From contig JABBOV010000008.1 of NCBI GenBank assembly GCA_012927625.1, positions 186,001-250,000 of the forward strand: DNA of 64,000 bases. The letters run 5' to 3'. Shown here piece after piece: positions 1 through 15,025 of this stretch. The notes under the pieces are model-generated. The model did no database searches and had not been told where the DNA came from. It saw nothing but the letters and a program-made list of their open reading frames with translations. The number at the start of each line of letters is the position of its first letter. Position 1 is the first letter of the stretch. Made by a program: the position numbers and the translations under genes. This DNA is from Glaciimonas sp. Lineage in GTDB: Bacteria; Pseudomonadota; Gammaproteobacteria; Burkholderiales; Burkholderiaceae_D.

Positions 1-1392
1 GCTGACCGGGATGGCCGCAAGACGACGCTGATGGGTATCGGGCAAGCAGCCGAGAAGACGCCAGAATTCAACGGCAAAATTCCGTTGCGTGGCGCGGGTT
101 CTACCGTGACTTCCGCTTGCACCGTCGACACCTGGAATCGGGCGCATGAATTTTCCAAAAAGAACTGGGGCGGCAAAAAAAGTTTTGCTTCGCTCCTCGA
201 TGCAGCGATTGGCTATGCTGAAAACGGTTTTCCGACGACCGCTTCCCAAGTTTTCTGGCATGACTTCCGCAAGACTGAAGTAGCCAATTGGCCTGGTTTC
301 GCCAAACTCTTCATGCCGAACGGGAAGGCGCGGCAAGTGGGCGATATTTTCCTGCAGCCCGACCTGGCGCGCAGCCTCAAGCTGATTGCGAAGAATGGTC
401 CACGCGATTTTTACGAAGGCGAACTCGCCGCGCAAATCGCCAAGGGCTTGCAAGATGCCGGATCGCCATTGACCGCAGCAGACTTGAAAAAGACCGTGAC
501 CAGAGAAGCAGCGCCGGCAATGCTGGACTATCGCGGCGTCACGCTACTGGCACCGCCGTCCCCGACCCAAGGTATTTCCACGCTGGAGATCATGGGCGTG
601 CTGCGCGAGTTCGACCTGAAGAACGTGCCCGAAGGCAGCGCCGATTACTATCACCTCTGTGTTGAAGCCGTGAAACAAGCCTTCCTGGATCGTCCGGGAA
701 TCGCCGACCCGGATTTCGTCAAGCAAGCGGTGAATCTATGGCTGTCGAAAGAGCATCTCGCGCGCAAGGCGGCCGCCATCGACAAGGCCCACGCCATGCC
801 ATGGCCGCATGTATTTAAAACGGGCGACACGGTCTACATTGGCGCGACCGATTCGGAAGGGCGCAGCGTCAGTATTTTACAAAGCCTCTATTTCGACTGG
901 GGGAGTGGCGTCGTGGTCGGTGATACCGGCATTCTCTGGCAGAACCGCGGGGCCGCTTTCAGCCTTGATCCAAAGAGCCCGAATGTGCTGAAACCCGGCA
1001 AACGTCCGTTTTATACGCTCAATCCCGGCATGGCGCTCAAGGATAATAAACCGCATATCCTATACGGCACGCAGGGTGCCGACGGTCAGCCGCAAACTTT
1101 AGCAGTGGTTCTGACGCGCCTGCTGGATTACAAGCTCAATCCGCTCCAGGCGCTGGCCCGGCCGCGCTTCCTGCTCGGGCGAACCTTCTCCGACAGCCGT
1201 GACAGCCTGAAGCTGGAGCGGGATGCCGGCGCCAATGTTTTCGCCGAACTTGCACGACGCGGTCACGAGATGAGCCCGATAGAATCAAACAGCCCACTCG
1301 GCGGCCAAGCCGGCGCTATCGTCATCCACGCGGATGGCAGAATAGAAGGTGCGCATGACCCGCGCAGCGATGGGTCTGCCATGGGCGTGTAA
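1..1392 (+). CDS. Gamma-glutamyltransferase family protein, 5' end outside the window
   Basis: The frame is open from base 1, so the start lies upstream; about 463 residues are visible. Gamma-glutamyltransferases are N-terminal nucleophile hydrolases that cleave gamma-glutamyl bonds (glutathione and conjugates), usually exported to the periplasm, with self-cleavage before a catalytic Thr. Family signs are the large-subunit style text, a GDTVYIGATD segment where the Thr after GD is the expected nucleophile and small-subunit start, and a late SPLGGQAGAI glycine-rich stretch before the C-terminal DPRSDGSAMGV. Some family members are cephalosporin acylases or other acylases, so the substrate is uncertain. 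It stands alone and converges on gltD. Confidence 0.85.
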   Translation, partial: ADRDGRKTTLMGIGQAAEKTPEFNGKIPLRGAGSTVTSACTVDTWNRAHEFSKKNWGGKKSFASLLDAAIGYAENGFPTTASQVFWHDFRKTEVANWPGFAKLFMPNGKARQVGDIFLQPDLARSLKLIAKNGPRDFYEGELAAQIAKGLQDAGSPLTAADLKKTVTREAAPAMLDYRGVTLLAPPSPTQGISTLEIMGVLREFDLKNVPEGSADYYHLCVEAVKQAFLDRPGIADPDFVKQAVNLWLSKEHLARKAAAIDKAHAMPWPHVFKTGDTVYIGATDSEGRSVSILQSLYFDWGSGVVVGDTGILWQNRGAAFSLDPKSPNVLKPGKRPFYTLNPGMALKDNKPHILYGTQGADGQPQTLAVVLTRLLDYKLNPLQALARPRFLLGRTFSDSRDSLKLERDAGANVFAELARRGHEMSPIESNSPLGGQAGAIVIHADGRIEGAHDPRSDGSAMGV

Positions 1393-1490
1393 AGGCGCTC
1401 GGTAGCAAGACTGTACGGCAAGGGAGCCGGTCACCAAGGCCGGCCTGCCGACTTGAGACAACGCGCTTCAAATAATATTTTTGGATCGAT

Positions 1491-1517
1491 AGCCGCCATT
1501 CATGGTGAATGGCGGCT
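1491..1517. repeat. Perfect hairpin after the gamma-glutamyltransferase gene
   Basis: Arms of 12 bases (AGCCGCCATTCA at 1491-1502 and its complement at 1506-1517) flank a TGG loop. There is no T-run after it on the plus strand, so it is more likely an mRNA 3'-end stabilising or REP-like hairpin than a standard intrinsic terminator. Confidence 0.6.
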
Positions 1518-1654
1518 CGAAAGCACGGGATTTTTCACGGCAACAAAATAAACTCATTGGTGCGTTTTATATGCTCAAAAAGTGCCACTGAATACAGCCT
1601 TCGTGTCTTGTGTGGACAGGGGTGCAATATCAGTTACCGATACACATTAGACAA

Positions 1655-1726
1655 GGAGTATATAAAAAAACATGGCACTTACCGCATGCATATTATGCAG
1701 AAATAAAAAATACACGCAATAGTATA
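1655..1726 (-). repeat. AT-rich dispersed repeat, copy 1
   Basis: Read on the minus strand it begins TATACTATTGCG, has a T-rich block, a core ATGCGGTAAGTGCCAT and ends TATACTCC. The same order of blocks recurs at 8510-8569, 24607-24679, 30506-30578 and (minus) 41710-41782. It abuts the terminator at 1731. A 65-codon open frame here (1509-1706) is not considered a gene. Confidence 0.6.
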
Positions 1727-1730
1727 AAAA

Positions 1731-1766
1731 AATCTGCCGTCTCTTTCGATACGGCAGATTTTTTTT
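1731..1766. terminator. Bidirectional rho-independent terminator between the converging gamma-glutamyltransferase and gltD genes
   Basis: A 10-bp stem (AATCTGCCGT at 1731-1740 with ACGGCAGATT at 1751-1760) and 10-base loop are flanked by an A-run on the left and a T-run (1759-1766) on the right. It can therefore end transcription from both sides. gltD stops at 1783, just beyond it. Confidence 0.9.
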
Positions 1767-1782
1767 GCGTGACAGGCCGTTC

Positions 1783-3246
1783 TTAGCGTGGCAATACCGA
1801 AACCCCCATCAGAAATTCATCCACTGCACGCGCGCATTGGCGACCTTCGCGGATCGCCCAGACCACCAGCGATTGTCCGCGCCGCATGTCGCCGGCGGCG
1901 AATACCTTGGCGGCCGAGGTTTGATAGCAACCTTCGCCTTCGGTGGTGGCGCGGGCGTTGCCGCGCACGTCTTTCTCGACTCCGAAAGCATCCAGTACTT
2001 GCTGCACCGGCGACACGAATCCCATCGCCAGCAATACCAGATCGGCCTTCATGGAAAATTCGGAATCCGGCACTTCAACCATTTTGCCGTCTTGCCATTC
2101 GACCCGGCAGGCGACCAGTTTTTCGACTTTGCCGTTCTTGCCTTCAAGTCGCTTGGTGGCTACCGCCCAATCGCGCTCGCAACCTTCGTCGTGCGAAGAT
2201 GAAGTGCGCAGCTTGGTCGGCCAGTACGGCCACACCATCGGTTTGTTTTCCTGCTCCGGCGGCTGCGGCATCAGTTCGAACTGGGCCACATCGGCGGCGC
2301 CTTGCCGGTTCGAGGTGCCGACGCAATCGGAGCCGGTATCGCCGCCGCCGATTACCACTACATGCTTGCCAGTCGCCTTGATCTGATCTTTCTGTTTGTC
2401 GCCGGCATTGACTTTATTTTGCAGCGGCAGGAAATCCATCGCGAAATGCACCCCTTTAAGCTCGCGCCCCGGCACCGGCAGATCACGCGGCTGCTCGGCA
2501 CCGCCGGCAATGATGACGGCATCAAAATCTTTTGCCAACTGCTCGGGCGTGATGGTTTCAGTGGCCCAGTTATTGACGTTTTTCGGGAAATCTTTTCCGA
2601 CGAAAACGCCGGTACGGAAGCTCACGCCCTCAGCCTCCATTTGCGCGACGCGACGATCGATATGCGTCTTTTCCAACTTGAAATCTGGAATACCGTAGCG
2701 CATCAAGCCGCCGACGCGGTCGCTCTTCTCGAACACCGTCACCGCATGGCCGACCCGCGCCAGTTGTTGCGCCGCCGCCATACCGGCTGGGCCGGAGCCG
2801 ACCACCGCGACACTTTTGCCGGTCTTGACAGTCGACGGTTGCGGTAATACCCAACCGTTTTCCCAGCCCTTGTCGATGATGAAATGTTCAATCGATTTAA
2901 TGCCAACCGCGGCGTCATTAATATTCAGCGTGCAGGCCGATTCGCAAGGCGCCGGACAGATGCGGCCGGTGAATTCGGGAAAGTTATTAGTCGAGTGCAA
3001 GGTTTCCAGCGCCGCCTGATAATTGCCGCGATACACCAAGTCGTTCCAGTCCGGGATGACGTTGTTTACCGGGCAGCCATTGGAGCAAAACGGAATCCCG
3101 CAGTCCATGCAGCGCGCACCTTGCGTCTTGGCGTCGGCGTCAGACAGATGCATCACGAACTCTTTGTAATTCTTGAGCCGCGCAGATGCCGGCAGATATG
3201 TTTCTTCCTGCCGTCTGAATTCCATGAAACCGGTTATCTTGCCCAT
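1783..3246 (-). CDS. gltD: Glutamate synthase [NADPH] small subunit
   Basis: The beta subunit oxidises NADPH on FAD and passes electrons through Fe-S clusters to GltB for glutamate formation from glutamine and 2-oxoglutarate. The 487-residue protein begins MGKITGF; the ATG at 3246 was chosen because a longer frame upstream to 3351 reads through a repeat and lacks family similarity. Visible motifs are the N-terminal Fe-S cysteines (CMDCGIPFC, then CPAPCESAC), the FAD motif [15 protein letters not shown] and the NADPH motif [13 protein letters not shown]. It lies downstream of gltB on the same strand, separated by 143 bp with a hairpin and a repeat fragment; co-transcription is likely. Confidence 0.95.
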   Translation of the reverse strand: MGKITGFMEFRRQEETYLPASARLKNYKEFVMHLSDADAKTQGARCMDCGIPFCSNGCPVNNVIPDWNDLVYRGNYQAALETLHSTNNFPEFTGRICPAPCESACTLNINDAAVGIKSIEHFIIDKGWENGWVLPQPSTVKTGKSVAVVGSGPAGMAAAQQLARVGHAVTVFEKSDRVGGLMRYGIPDFKLEKTHIDRRVAQMEAEGVSFRTGVFVGKDFPKNVNNWATETITPEQLAKDFDAVIIAGGAEQPRDLPVPGRELKGVHFAMDFLPLQNKVNAGDKQKDQIKATGKHVVVIGGGDTGSDCVGTSNRQGAADVAQFELMPQPPEQENKPMVWPYWPTKLRTSSSHDEGCERDWAVATKRLEGKNGKVEKLVACRVEWQDGKMVEVPDSEFSMKADLVLLAMGFVSPVQQVLDAFGVEKDVRGNARATTEGEGCYQTSAAKVFAAGDMRRGQSLVVWAIREGRQCARAVDEFLMGVSVLPR

Positions 3247-3300
3247 TTCTACCCCTTTATCTGATCTGACCAGCGCCCTGCGAAACACAAGACTGGCGTG

Positions 3301-3355
3301 GCAGGCCGGGTTACCCGGTCTGCAATCTGATGCAGGCACGGAGGCCTGCACTACT
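3301..3355. repeat. Hairpin and palindromic-repeat fragment between gltB and gltD
   Basis: GCAGGCCGGGT and ACCCGGTCTGC (3301-3323) form an 11-bp stem with one mismatch around a single T. Immediately after it, 3331-3355 is a 25-base copy, one mismatch, of the right arm of the long palindrome at 38451-38507. This is intercistronic in the glutamate synthase operon and may modulate the gltB:gltD ratio. Confidence 0.55.
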
Positions 3356-3389
3356 TAATTGCTAAATTGCTTAATTGCGTAGGCTCTGC

Positions 3390-8102
<4,713 letters not shown>

Positions 8103-8669
8103 AACCGTTCTCCACTACTTGATGAGTTTGAATGCGAAGAATAGTGCAGTGCAAAAGAAAATTCAATAACAATAATTAGGGTCAGTGTAAATTTAAGTAC
8201 AAATAATTTTAAAAATACATTTAATTAGGGACGGAGTAATTGAAGTTGACAGGCATCCCTTATCTTTACCATTTCTTGCGCGCCACCCTTCCAGTGCGGC
8301 AATAGACCCGGCCCCGGACAACTAACGGCCAAAAATACATCAGCGCAAAGATGCGCCAATGCCATAGCCACAGGTATTACACACATTCATAATCAAAAAA
8401 AACAAGATTCACCAAATCCGTGAAAGGCGCAAAAAAAATGGCAATGGAGCCTGCAGAAACAGAGTCCAAAATACCTGCGAAAGTACAACATATTTCCAAT
8501 TATATCTGGTGTATATTTTATATACTCAATAAAAATATGCGGTGAATGCCATGAAAAAAACGATACTCCTTATTTTTATAAAAATGCGGAAACAGTTAAC
8601 TTTGCGTTTCGCATGGATTATTTGATAAGTACATTTGGGTTGGCGGCAACGTTGTATTAAGCCATACCG
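8103..8669. other. AT-rich intergenic region between gltB and the CRISPR trailer end
   Basis: 567 bp with no gene found. It must hold the gltB promoter. It also carries two imperfect direct copies of an AATTAGGG(T/A)C(A/G)G(T/A)GTAA motif near 8174 and 8222, and an AT-rich dispersed repeat at 8510-8569. No transposase or further cas gene can be read. Confidence 0.6.
8510..8569 (+). repeat. AT-rich dispersed repeat, copy 2
   Basis: Contains TGTATATTTT, then ATGCGGTGAATGCCAT, an A-run and GATACTCC, in the same order and spacing as copies 1, 3, 4 and 5. It lies about 100 bp beyond the leader-distal end of the CRISPR array. Confidence 0.6.
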
Positions 8670-11600
8670 TTGCTGAACTGCCTGTACGGCAGTGAACGCA
8701 AGCGCAGCGCGCAGCGACGAAGGAGCGGATTTCTGAGCTGCCTATGCGGCAGTGAACATTTCCGACTAAGTCGTATGCGCGGCCTTCGTTTTCTGAGCTG
8801 CCTATGCGGCAATGAACAATAATTGATAACCGGATGCGTTAATGCGATCTTTCTGAGCTGCCTATGCGGCAGTGAACTTAGCGCCGCAAATGGTTCCAAC
8901 AATATGTATTTTCTGAGCTGCCTATGCGGCAGTGAACAGCATCCTTGCGGCATCACCAACTTTGTCAGATTTCTGAGCTGCCTATGCGGCAGTGAACGTA
9001 AGGCTGTACGCGTTCCCCTGAATGCAATCTTTCTGAGCTGCCTATGCGGCAGTGAACAGCACTGCGCTGGTGCTTTGCTTCCCCATGTCTTTCTGAGCTG
9101 CCTATGCGGCAGTGAACGATGTAGCGTCACAACTGTCTCGCCTTGGTCTTTTCTGAGCTGCCTATGCGGCAGTGAACTTTTGTTGGCCTGTAGGGTCCAG
9201 TTTTTGGTATTTCTGAGCTGCCTATGCGGCAGTGAACTTTTCCTTTCTATTTGATTCGTTTAAGTGGCTTTTCTGAGCTGCCTATGCGGCAGTGAACTAT
9301 GTCACTTGCGGCGCTGGCGTGGCCGCAACTTTCTGAGCTGCCTATGCGGCAGTGAACGATCGATTGCGGCGTTGCGCGCTGATTATTCTTTTCTGAGCTG
9401 CCTATGCGGCAGTGAACGATTTTGTAGAGCAGAAAAGATGATAGCCGAATTTCTGAGCTGCCTATGCGGCAGTGAACTACTCGGCTTTCATGATCGTTAC
9501 CATTTCAACTTTCTGAGCTGCCTATGCGGCAGTGAACTGCGATGGCAAGCTAGTTTGTGTTATCCCAGTTTTCTGAGCTGCCTATGCGGCAGTGAACTTA
9601 TTTCACCGCGCAGGAATCCATCAATAGTTTTTCTGAGCTGCCTATGCGGCAGTGAACGAGCGACATAAAAACTGGATCGCTGCGTGTTTTTTCTGAGCTG
9701 CCTATGCGGCAGTGAACGGTTTCCGAGGCTACGCGGGATGATATTCGCATTTTCTGAGCTGCCTATGCGGCAGTGAACAGCCCCGCCAGCGTTGCAGATG
9801 TTTTCGTCGTTTTCTGAGCTGCCTATGCGGCAGTGAACTTGTTGCCACGACCGCCACCAGACGGTTGGCCTTTTCTGAGCTGCCTATGCGGCAGTGAACT
9901 ACCAGAAGCGCCTGATTTATTCAACGCGTAGTTTCTGAGCTGCCTATGCGGCAGTGAACGCTTGGCGGTATGCCGGGCGCTCTAGTTCTGCTTTCTGAGC
10001 TGCCTATGCGGCAGTGAACGATAACTGCACTCCAGGGACGATGACTTTCGATTTCTGAGCTGCCTATGCGGCAGTGAACTACCTAGACACGATGATATTT
10101 GTTTTTCGACGTTTCTGAGCTGCCTATGCGGCAGTGAACAAGCCTAAGACCGACCACTTACGATGGGCCAATTTCTGAGCTGCCTATGCGGCAGTGAACC
10201 AGGATGCTCGAATAGAACCGGAAGAAATCCGTTTCTGAGCTGCCTATGCGGCAGTGAACGTTTTCTATTTTTCCACGACGCCATATGTTGTTTTCTGAGC
10301 TGCCTATGCGGCAGTGAACGATGATGGATCATCTGTACAACCGGTTGGATGTTTCTGAGCTGCCTATGCGGCAGTGAACTTGCAGCCGCTTCGTTCGTGA
10401 CGAGTGGGTGATTTCTGAGCTGCCTATGCGGCAGTGAACTTTGTCATTTGTACGGCCAGTTGCGCGATACATTTCTGAGCTGCCTATGCGGCAGTGAACC
10501 CTCCGACAACCACAGCGTCATAGCACCCATATTTCTGAGCTGCCTATGCGGCAGTGAACAGCGGTCATGACGTATCTTACTAATAATAGGATTTCTGAGC
10601 TGCCTATGCGGCAGTGAACCGTGGTTTACACAGCATGTTCCGGCTGGTTTTTTTCTGAGCTGCCTATGCGGCAGTGAACGTTCTTCTCGGTGTTATATCG
10701 CTCTCTGATATTTTCTGAGCTGCCTATGCGGCAGTGAACTTTTCCAGGCTACGCAAGGCTTCCGCGTGACATTTCTGAGCTGCCTATGCGGCAGTGAACT
10801 TTCAACGCCGCGCGATACATTGTTTAGCATTTTTCTGAGCTGCCTATGCGGCAGTGAACATGCACGCTGAGCGCGGCCTTGACGCTGTAAATTTCTGAGC
10901 TGCCTATGCGGCAGTGAACCAATTGCGGAGGATTACTCGCTTTCTAACTTATTTCTGAGCTGCCTATGCGGCAGTGAACTCATTGGCGTACTTGTATTGA
11001 TCTTCGGTAAATTTCTGAGCTGCCTATGCGGCAGTGAACGCCTTATTACGCTCTTCCTGTAGTGCTGTGATTTTCTGAGCTGCCTATGCGGCAGTGAACG
11101 GATGCACTGCACGCTCCGCACGAAGCCATGATTTCTGAGCTGCCTATGCGGCAGTGAACCTTTATGCTTTTCAGTGCTGCTCCTGGATACATTTCTGAGC
11201 TGCCTATGCGGCAGTGAACGGCATTGCTACGCGCCGCTTGTGTTCGGTACAGTTTCTGAGCTGCCTATGCGGCAGTGAACCGACTACTTCGATTGGTTCG
11301 TCATAATCTAGTTTTCTGAGCTGCCTATGCGGCAGTGAACGGGTATTTAGTTTCCACCAACCTGCTTGACTGTTTCTGAGCTGCCTATGCGGCAGTGAAC
11401 AAACTGGTTCAGCCATGTGAATCCTTATTTTTTTTCTGAGCTGCCTATGCGGCAGTGAACCGTCGCAAGTTCGGCTGGCTCAGTGGCGTATCTTTCTGAG
11501 CTGCCTATGCGGCAGTGAACGACTGGCGCTGCGCTTGCAGTGCCCACGAAACTTTCTGAGCTGCCTATGCGGCAGTGAACATTCCGTAATGAAAAAACCA

Positions 11601-13261
11601 ATTGCATCTATGTTTCTGAGCTGCCTATGCGGCAGTGAACATCTGGTGTTGCGCAAGTCGTACTTTTCATGATTTCTGAGCTGCCTATGCGGCAGTGAAC
11701 ATGAATGCAGGGCTCTCGGATCTTTTTATGTTTTTCTGAGCTGCCTATGCGGCAGTGAACCCTCCGACAACCACAGCGTCATCGCACCAACATTTCTGAG
11801 CTGCCTATGCGGCAGTGAACACGCGAGTATTTCCCGATTGTTGGTGGCAACTTTTCTGAGCTGCCTATGCGGCAGTGAACAGCCACGGCACCGATCGACG
11901 GACATACCGACTTTTCTGAGCTGCCTATGCGGCAGTGAACGCACGCTGACTGCTGTGCTCAACGATCAGAAATTTCTGAGCTGCCTATGCGGCAGTGAAC
12001 GCTCAGTCTGCTGCCTGTTTGATCTTCGAACTTTTCTGAGCTGCCTATGCGGCAGTGAACTTGGCCTGCATCGTTAACGCGATGGCTAGCATTTTCTGAG
12101 CTGCCTATGCGGCAGTGAACTACAAGTGCGAATTGCAGTGAGAGTGCCAACCTTTCTGAGCTGCCTATGCGGCAGTGAACCAGGCCCCGCAGTAATCGTC
12201 TACGGCCCGCAATTTCTGAGCTGCCTATGCGGCAGTGAACGTCAATGCGGTGATCCAGTCCAGCGGCGTGACTTTCTGAGCTGCCTATGCGGCAGTGAAC
12301 TGCCAGCAACATTTAAACAATATGCCAAGCCATTTCTGAGCTGCCTATGCGGCAGTGAACGAGCATATGGAGAGCGCATTGCAGCTCCGGTATTTCTGAG
12401 CTGCCTATGCGGCAGTGAACGCCATAACTTAAACTCCGTTTAGTTTTAGTGCTTTCTGAGCTGCCTATGCGGCAGTGAACTCCGATGCAGATAGTTTGGG
12501 GTGGGTGGAGACTTTCTGAGCTGCCTATGCGGCAGTGAACCTTATTTTGCGCAGCGTGAACCCTCTAAATAATTTCTGAGCTGCCTATGCGGCAGTGAAC
12601 TTCAGTGCGGGAGTTTTACTACTGATGCAAGTTTTCTGAGCTGCCTATGCGGCAGTGAACCTGCTGTTGTGGCACTAGGCGTAGCTTTATCATTTCTGAG
12701 CTGCCTATGCGGCAGTGAACACGTAAGAGCATCTTTAAAGTCCTGCCCTAGTTTTTCTGAGCTGCCTATGCGGCAGTGAACATCATTGGCAATGCACAGG
12801 CGAGTGCGTAATGTTTCTGAGCTGCCTATGCGGCAGTGAACAATATTAGTTTCAAAATCGAATGGCGCAGTATTTTCTGAGCTGCCTATGCGGCAGTGAA
12901 CTTGACGCTTTGCACCGGGCCACCGTTGGCGCCTTTCTGAGCTGCCTATGCGGCAGTGAACAGATTGCACCACGCGGCACCTTTTATTTGATATTTCTGA
13001 GCTGCCTATGCGGCAGTGAACTGCCGAGGTTGACGCCGGTCGATTGTTGGTGATTTCTGAGCTGCCTATGCGGCAGTGAACTCCATGAAAACAAAGAATT
13101 GACGGGAGTTGGATTTCTGAGCTGCCTATGCGGCAGTGAACTCTTGCCTTGGCAGACCATCCATTCTGCTGATTTTCTGAGCTGCCTATGCGGCAGTGAA
13201 CTTCGATTCCAGTTGCGACCAAGTTGACCGAATTTTCTGAGCTGCCTATGCGGCAGTGAAC
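8670..13261 (-). CRISPR. Type I-F CRISPR array, 77 repeats and 76 spacers
   Basis: A 28-bp repeat recurs every 60 bp. On the minus strand it begins GTTCACTGCC and ends CAGAAA, with the I-F stem-loop CTGCC-GCATA-GGCAG. Spacers are 32 bp except four of 33 bp (ending at 9750, 9871, 11252 and 12753). Transcription is minus strand: the leader and cas genes lie to the right, the right-hand repeats are perfect, and the left end decays. The repeat at 8670-8697 has four changes, all outside the stem bases, and that at 8790-8817 has one. Spacers at 10500-10531 and 11761-11792 differ at only 3 of 32 positions; no other close pair was noticed. Apparent proteins made of repeating SCLCGSE or LPHRQLR units here are artefacts of the period. 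Confidence 0.99.
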
Positions 13262-13390
13262 TAGATCATAAATCACGCAAGTGCCTGTCATACAAGCATT
13301 TTTCATTAAAAAGAAGGGCCACCCCAAAAAAATTGGGGCGCACGTAAGTCGTTGATTTTTAAAGAGCTGTTTCAGCCATCTAAAAAAGGG
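13262..13390 (-). promoter_or_regulatory. CRISPR leader with IHF site
   Basis: 129 bp between the csy4 stop and the first repeat. On the minus strand it contains AATCAACGACTTA (13345-13357), an exact match to the IHF consensus WATCAANNNNTTR, 84-96 bp from the first repeat. A short CCCCAA/TTGGGG hairpin with an A/T loop lies at about 13322-13338. IHF is known to help Cas1-Cas2/3 integrate spacers at I-F leaders. The array promoter should lie here but no clear -35/-10 pair was assigned. Confidence 0.75.
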
Positions 13391-13960
13391 TCAAAACCAG
13401 GGGATTGTGGCTCCTTGACTCAATCCATAGGCGTTGAAAGCGCCAGAAACCGCGTTGGGCTGGCTCGGGCCGTGGTCGATGAACAGCCTGAAGGTCTGGG
13501 CGGTGCTGGTGCTGCGCAATTGCACAAAAGGCAAATGCGCGAAGCGGGCCGACTCATCCGGGATACGTTCACGCGCCTCTTCCGCATCCATATCGTGACG
13601 ACGCATCAATCGGCGGCGCAAACGTTCGGGGTTGCTTTTCACCTGAACGCGTCTTACCGCCCGATGCTGCGCGTTGTTTGGCACCCGCATCGGCAGCGTC
13701 AGCACGACATGGTCGCGCATCCCGGCAAGCCAGTCGCTTTCCAACAACGCCGACAGCGCCGCAAGATTCCCGTGCAGACGCAAGCGCGTGCCTGTTCCAA
13801 AGTTCGATGCCTTCAAATCGAAGCCCGGAAAGCTCACACCGATGCCGGTACTGCCCTGAGCCACCAGCGCCCGGTGCAACTTGGCATACAGCGCGCTCAT
13901 GAGTTGGTGCGCCGCAAACTCCGGGTCTGGTCGCACATCAATATCTACATGATGGTCCAT
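13391..13960 (-). CDS. cas6f: CRISPR endoribonuclease Cas6f/Csy4
   Basis: Csy4 binds the repeat hairpin, cuts at the 3' base of the stem and stays on the crRNA as the head of the Csy surveillance complex. The 189-residue protein aligns by eye with the Pseudomonas aeruginosa enzyme over its whole length. His29 (KLHRAL) and Ser150 (LRSTST, equivalent to Ser148) supply the catalytic pair. The arginine-rich helix KSNPERLRRRLMRRHD that grips the RNA major groove is intact, and the protein ends PWF as expected. It is the last gene of the cas operon, 3 bp after csy3 and 129 bp before the array. Confidence 0.98.
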   Translation of the reverse strand: MDHHVDIDVRPDPEFAAHQLMSALYAKLHRALVAQGSTGIGVSFPGFDLKASNFGTGTRLRLHGNLAALSALLESDWLAGMRDHVVLTLPMRVPNNAQHRAVRRVQVKSNPERLRRRLMRRHDMDAEEARERIPDESARFAHLPFVQLRSTSTAQTFRLFIDHGPSQPNAVSGAFNAYGLSQGATIPWF

Positions 13961-13963
13961 GGC

Positions 13964-15007
13964 TTATTCCTTGCCCGAGTCGCCGAACACGCCACCACGA
14001 ATCAGCGTCGCCATCACAAAATGCTGCTGATCGAGCGCGGGCACTTGATCCTTGATCAGCCAGTTGTCGAGTAACGAATAGAAATCATCCTTTGGCTTGG
14101 GCAGGCGATAGGCCTTGCCTTGCGTGGTGACTGAGCCGTAGGGTTCGACTGCGATAGGGCCGTTTTCTGCCGCCTCGGGATACCAGGTGTCGATGGAACG
14201 CAACGCGTTGCCCAGTTTTTGCGAGTGCATGCCAGCGATGCCGCTGACGTGGTAAAGCGTTTTGCTCTTGGTAGTTTTTGCTTTATCGAGAATGAGTTCT
14301 TGCGACGGGAACACCTCTTGCCCGGCGCCGATACGCACGAAAGCCGTGACTTGCAACAACACATGACGGTTGCTGGCCAGACCCTCGGCGATTAGTGCGC
14401 TGAGTTGCGCCAAGGCGGTCGCCGCTTCAGTGGGCGCGTCGAAATGGCGCAGGGACAAAGCCAATGCGTCAAAAGTCCAAGTCTGCGCGGGTAAGCCATT
14501 CACCAGTTGCGCGACTTCCACCTCCACTTGTTCAGCACCCAAGCGATTGCGCCAGAGAAACCGGCCGTTGGCCAGGTTGTAGGCATAGCGCCGGGCCAAC
14601 TCGGCAAAACCGTTCGCATCGACATAGCCTTTAACCGTGTCGAGCAGTTTGCGTTGGTAGTCTGCGTTGTTGCAGGCTGATGGCGTACCCGCACCACCCA
14701 GCACGCGCAGCGTGAAGCCGACTTTGAGCGTGTCGGCGTCGGCGGGCAAGGCGGCGACATCGACAGTTTGCAAGTTGGGATTCTGGATAGCGGCATCGAG
14801 TTTGGCGGGGTCTTGATCTTTGGTTTTCAGACGATTGGAGATGGTGCCGCGCACCGATTTTTCTCGCACGATCACGGCCGGCCATTGTTGACTGATGGCG
14901 CGTTCAGCCCAAGAGCCAGCGAAGAATAAGGCGTCGGATGGGTCAAGCTTGCGCTCGAAGGCGAGGACGGAAGCGGTTTTGAGAGAGGTCGTTGAAGTGG
15001 TTGCCAT
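13964..15007 (-). CDS. csy3: Type I-F CRISPR Csy3 (Cas7f) backbone protein
   Basis: Csy3 forms the six-copy filament along the crRNA spacer in the I-F Cascade complex. The 347-residue protein has the family's N-terminal [19 protein letters not shown] and a middle [10 protein letters not shown] segment. Length and position (csy2-csy3-csy4) are canonical. The ATG follows an AGGAG-type site in the 18-bp gap after csy2. No truncation was seen. Confidence 0.97.
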   Translation of the reverse strand: MATTSTTSLKTASVLAFERKLDPSDALFFAGSWAERAISQQWPAVIVREKSVRGTISNRLKTKDQDPAKLDAAIQNPNLQTVDVAALPADADTLKVGFTLRVLGGAGTPSACNNADYQRKLLDTVKGYVDANGFAELARRYAYNLANGRFLWRNRLGAEQVEVEVAQLVNGLPAQTWTFDALALSLRHFDAPTEAATALAQLSALIAEGLASNRHVLLQVTAFVRIGAGQEVFPSQELILDKAKTTKSKTLYHVSGIAGMHSQKLGNALRSIDTWYPEAAENGPIAVEPYGSVTTQGKAYRLPKPKDDFYSLLDNWLIKDQVPALDQQHFVMATLIRGGVFGDSGKE

Positions 15008-15025
15008 GAGAAAAACTCCTTGAAT

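Noticed and set aside
1509-1706. 65-codon plus-strand frame
   Set aside because: Overlaps the dispersed repeat at 1655-1726, has no ribosome site, and shows no recognisable protein features.
9839-9871. Spacer whose minus strand can read QPSGGGRGN, like the glycine-rich linker of a phage single-strand-binding protein
   Set aside because: Nine residues of low-complexity text are not enough to name a target without a search.
8657-13327. Open frames of 60-241 codons with repeating SCLCGSE, LPHRQLR or VHCRIGSSE units
   Set aside because: The 60-bp period of the CRISPR array is a multiple of three, so frames stay open by design; they are not repeat proteins.
13322-13338. CCCCAA/TTGGGG hairpin in the leader as a terminator for the cas operon
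   Set aside because: The stem is short, its loop is A/T and no clean T-run follows on the minus strand; left as an unassigned structure.
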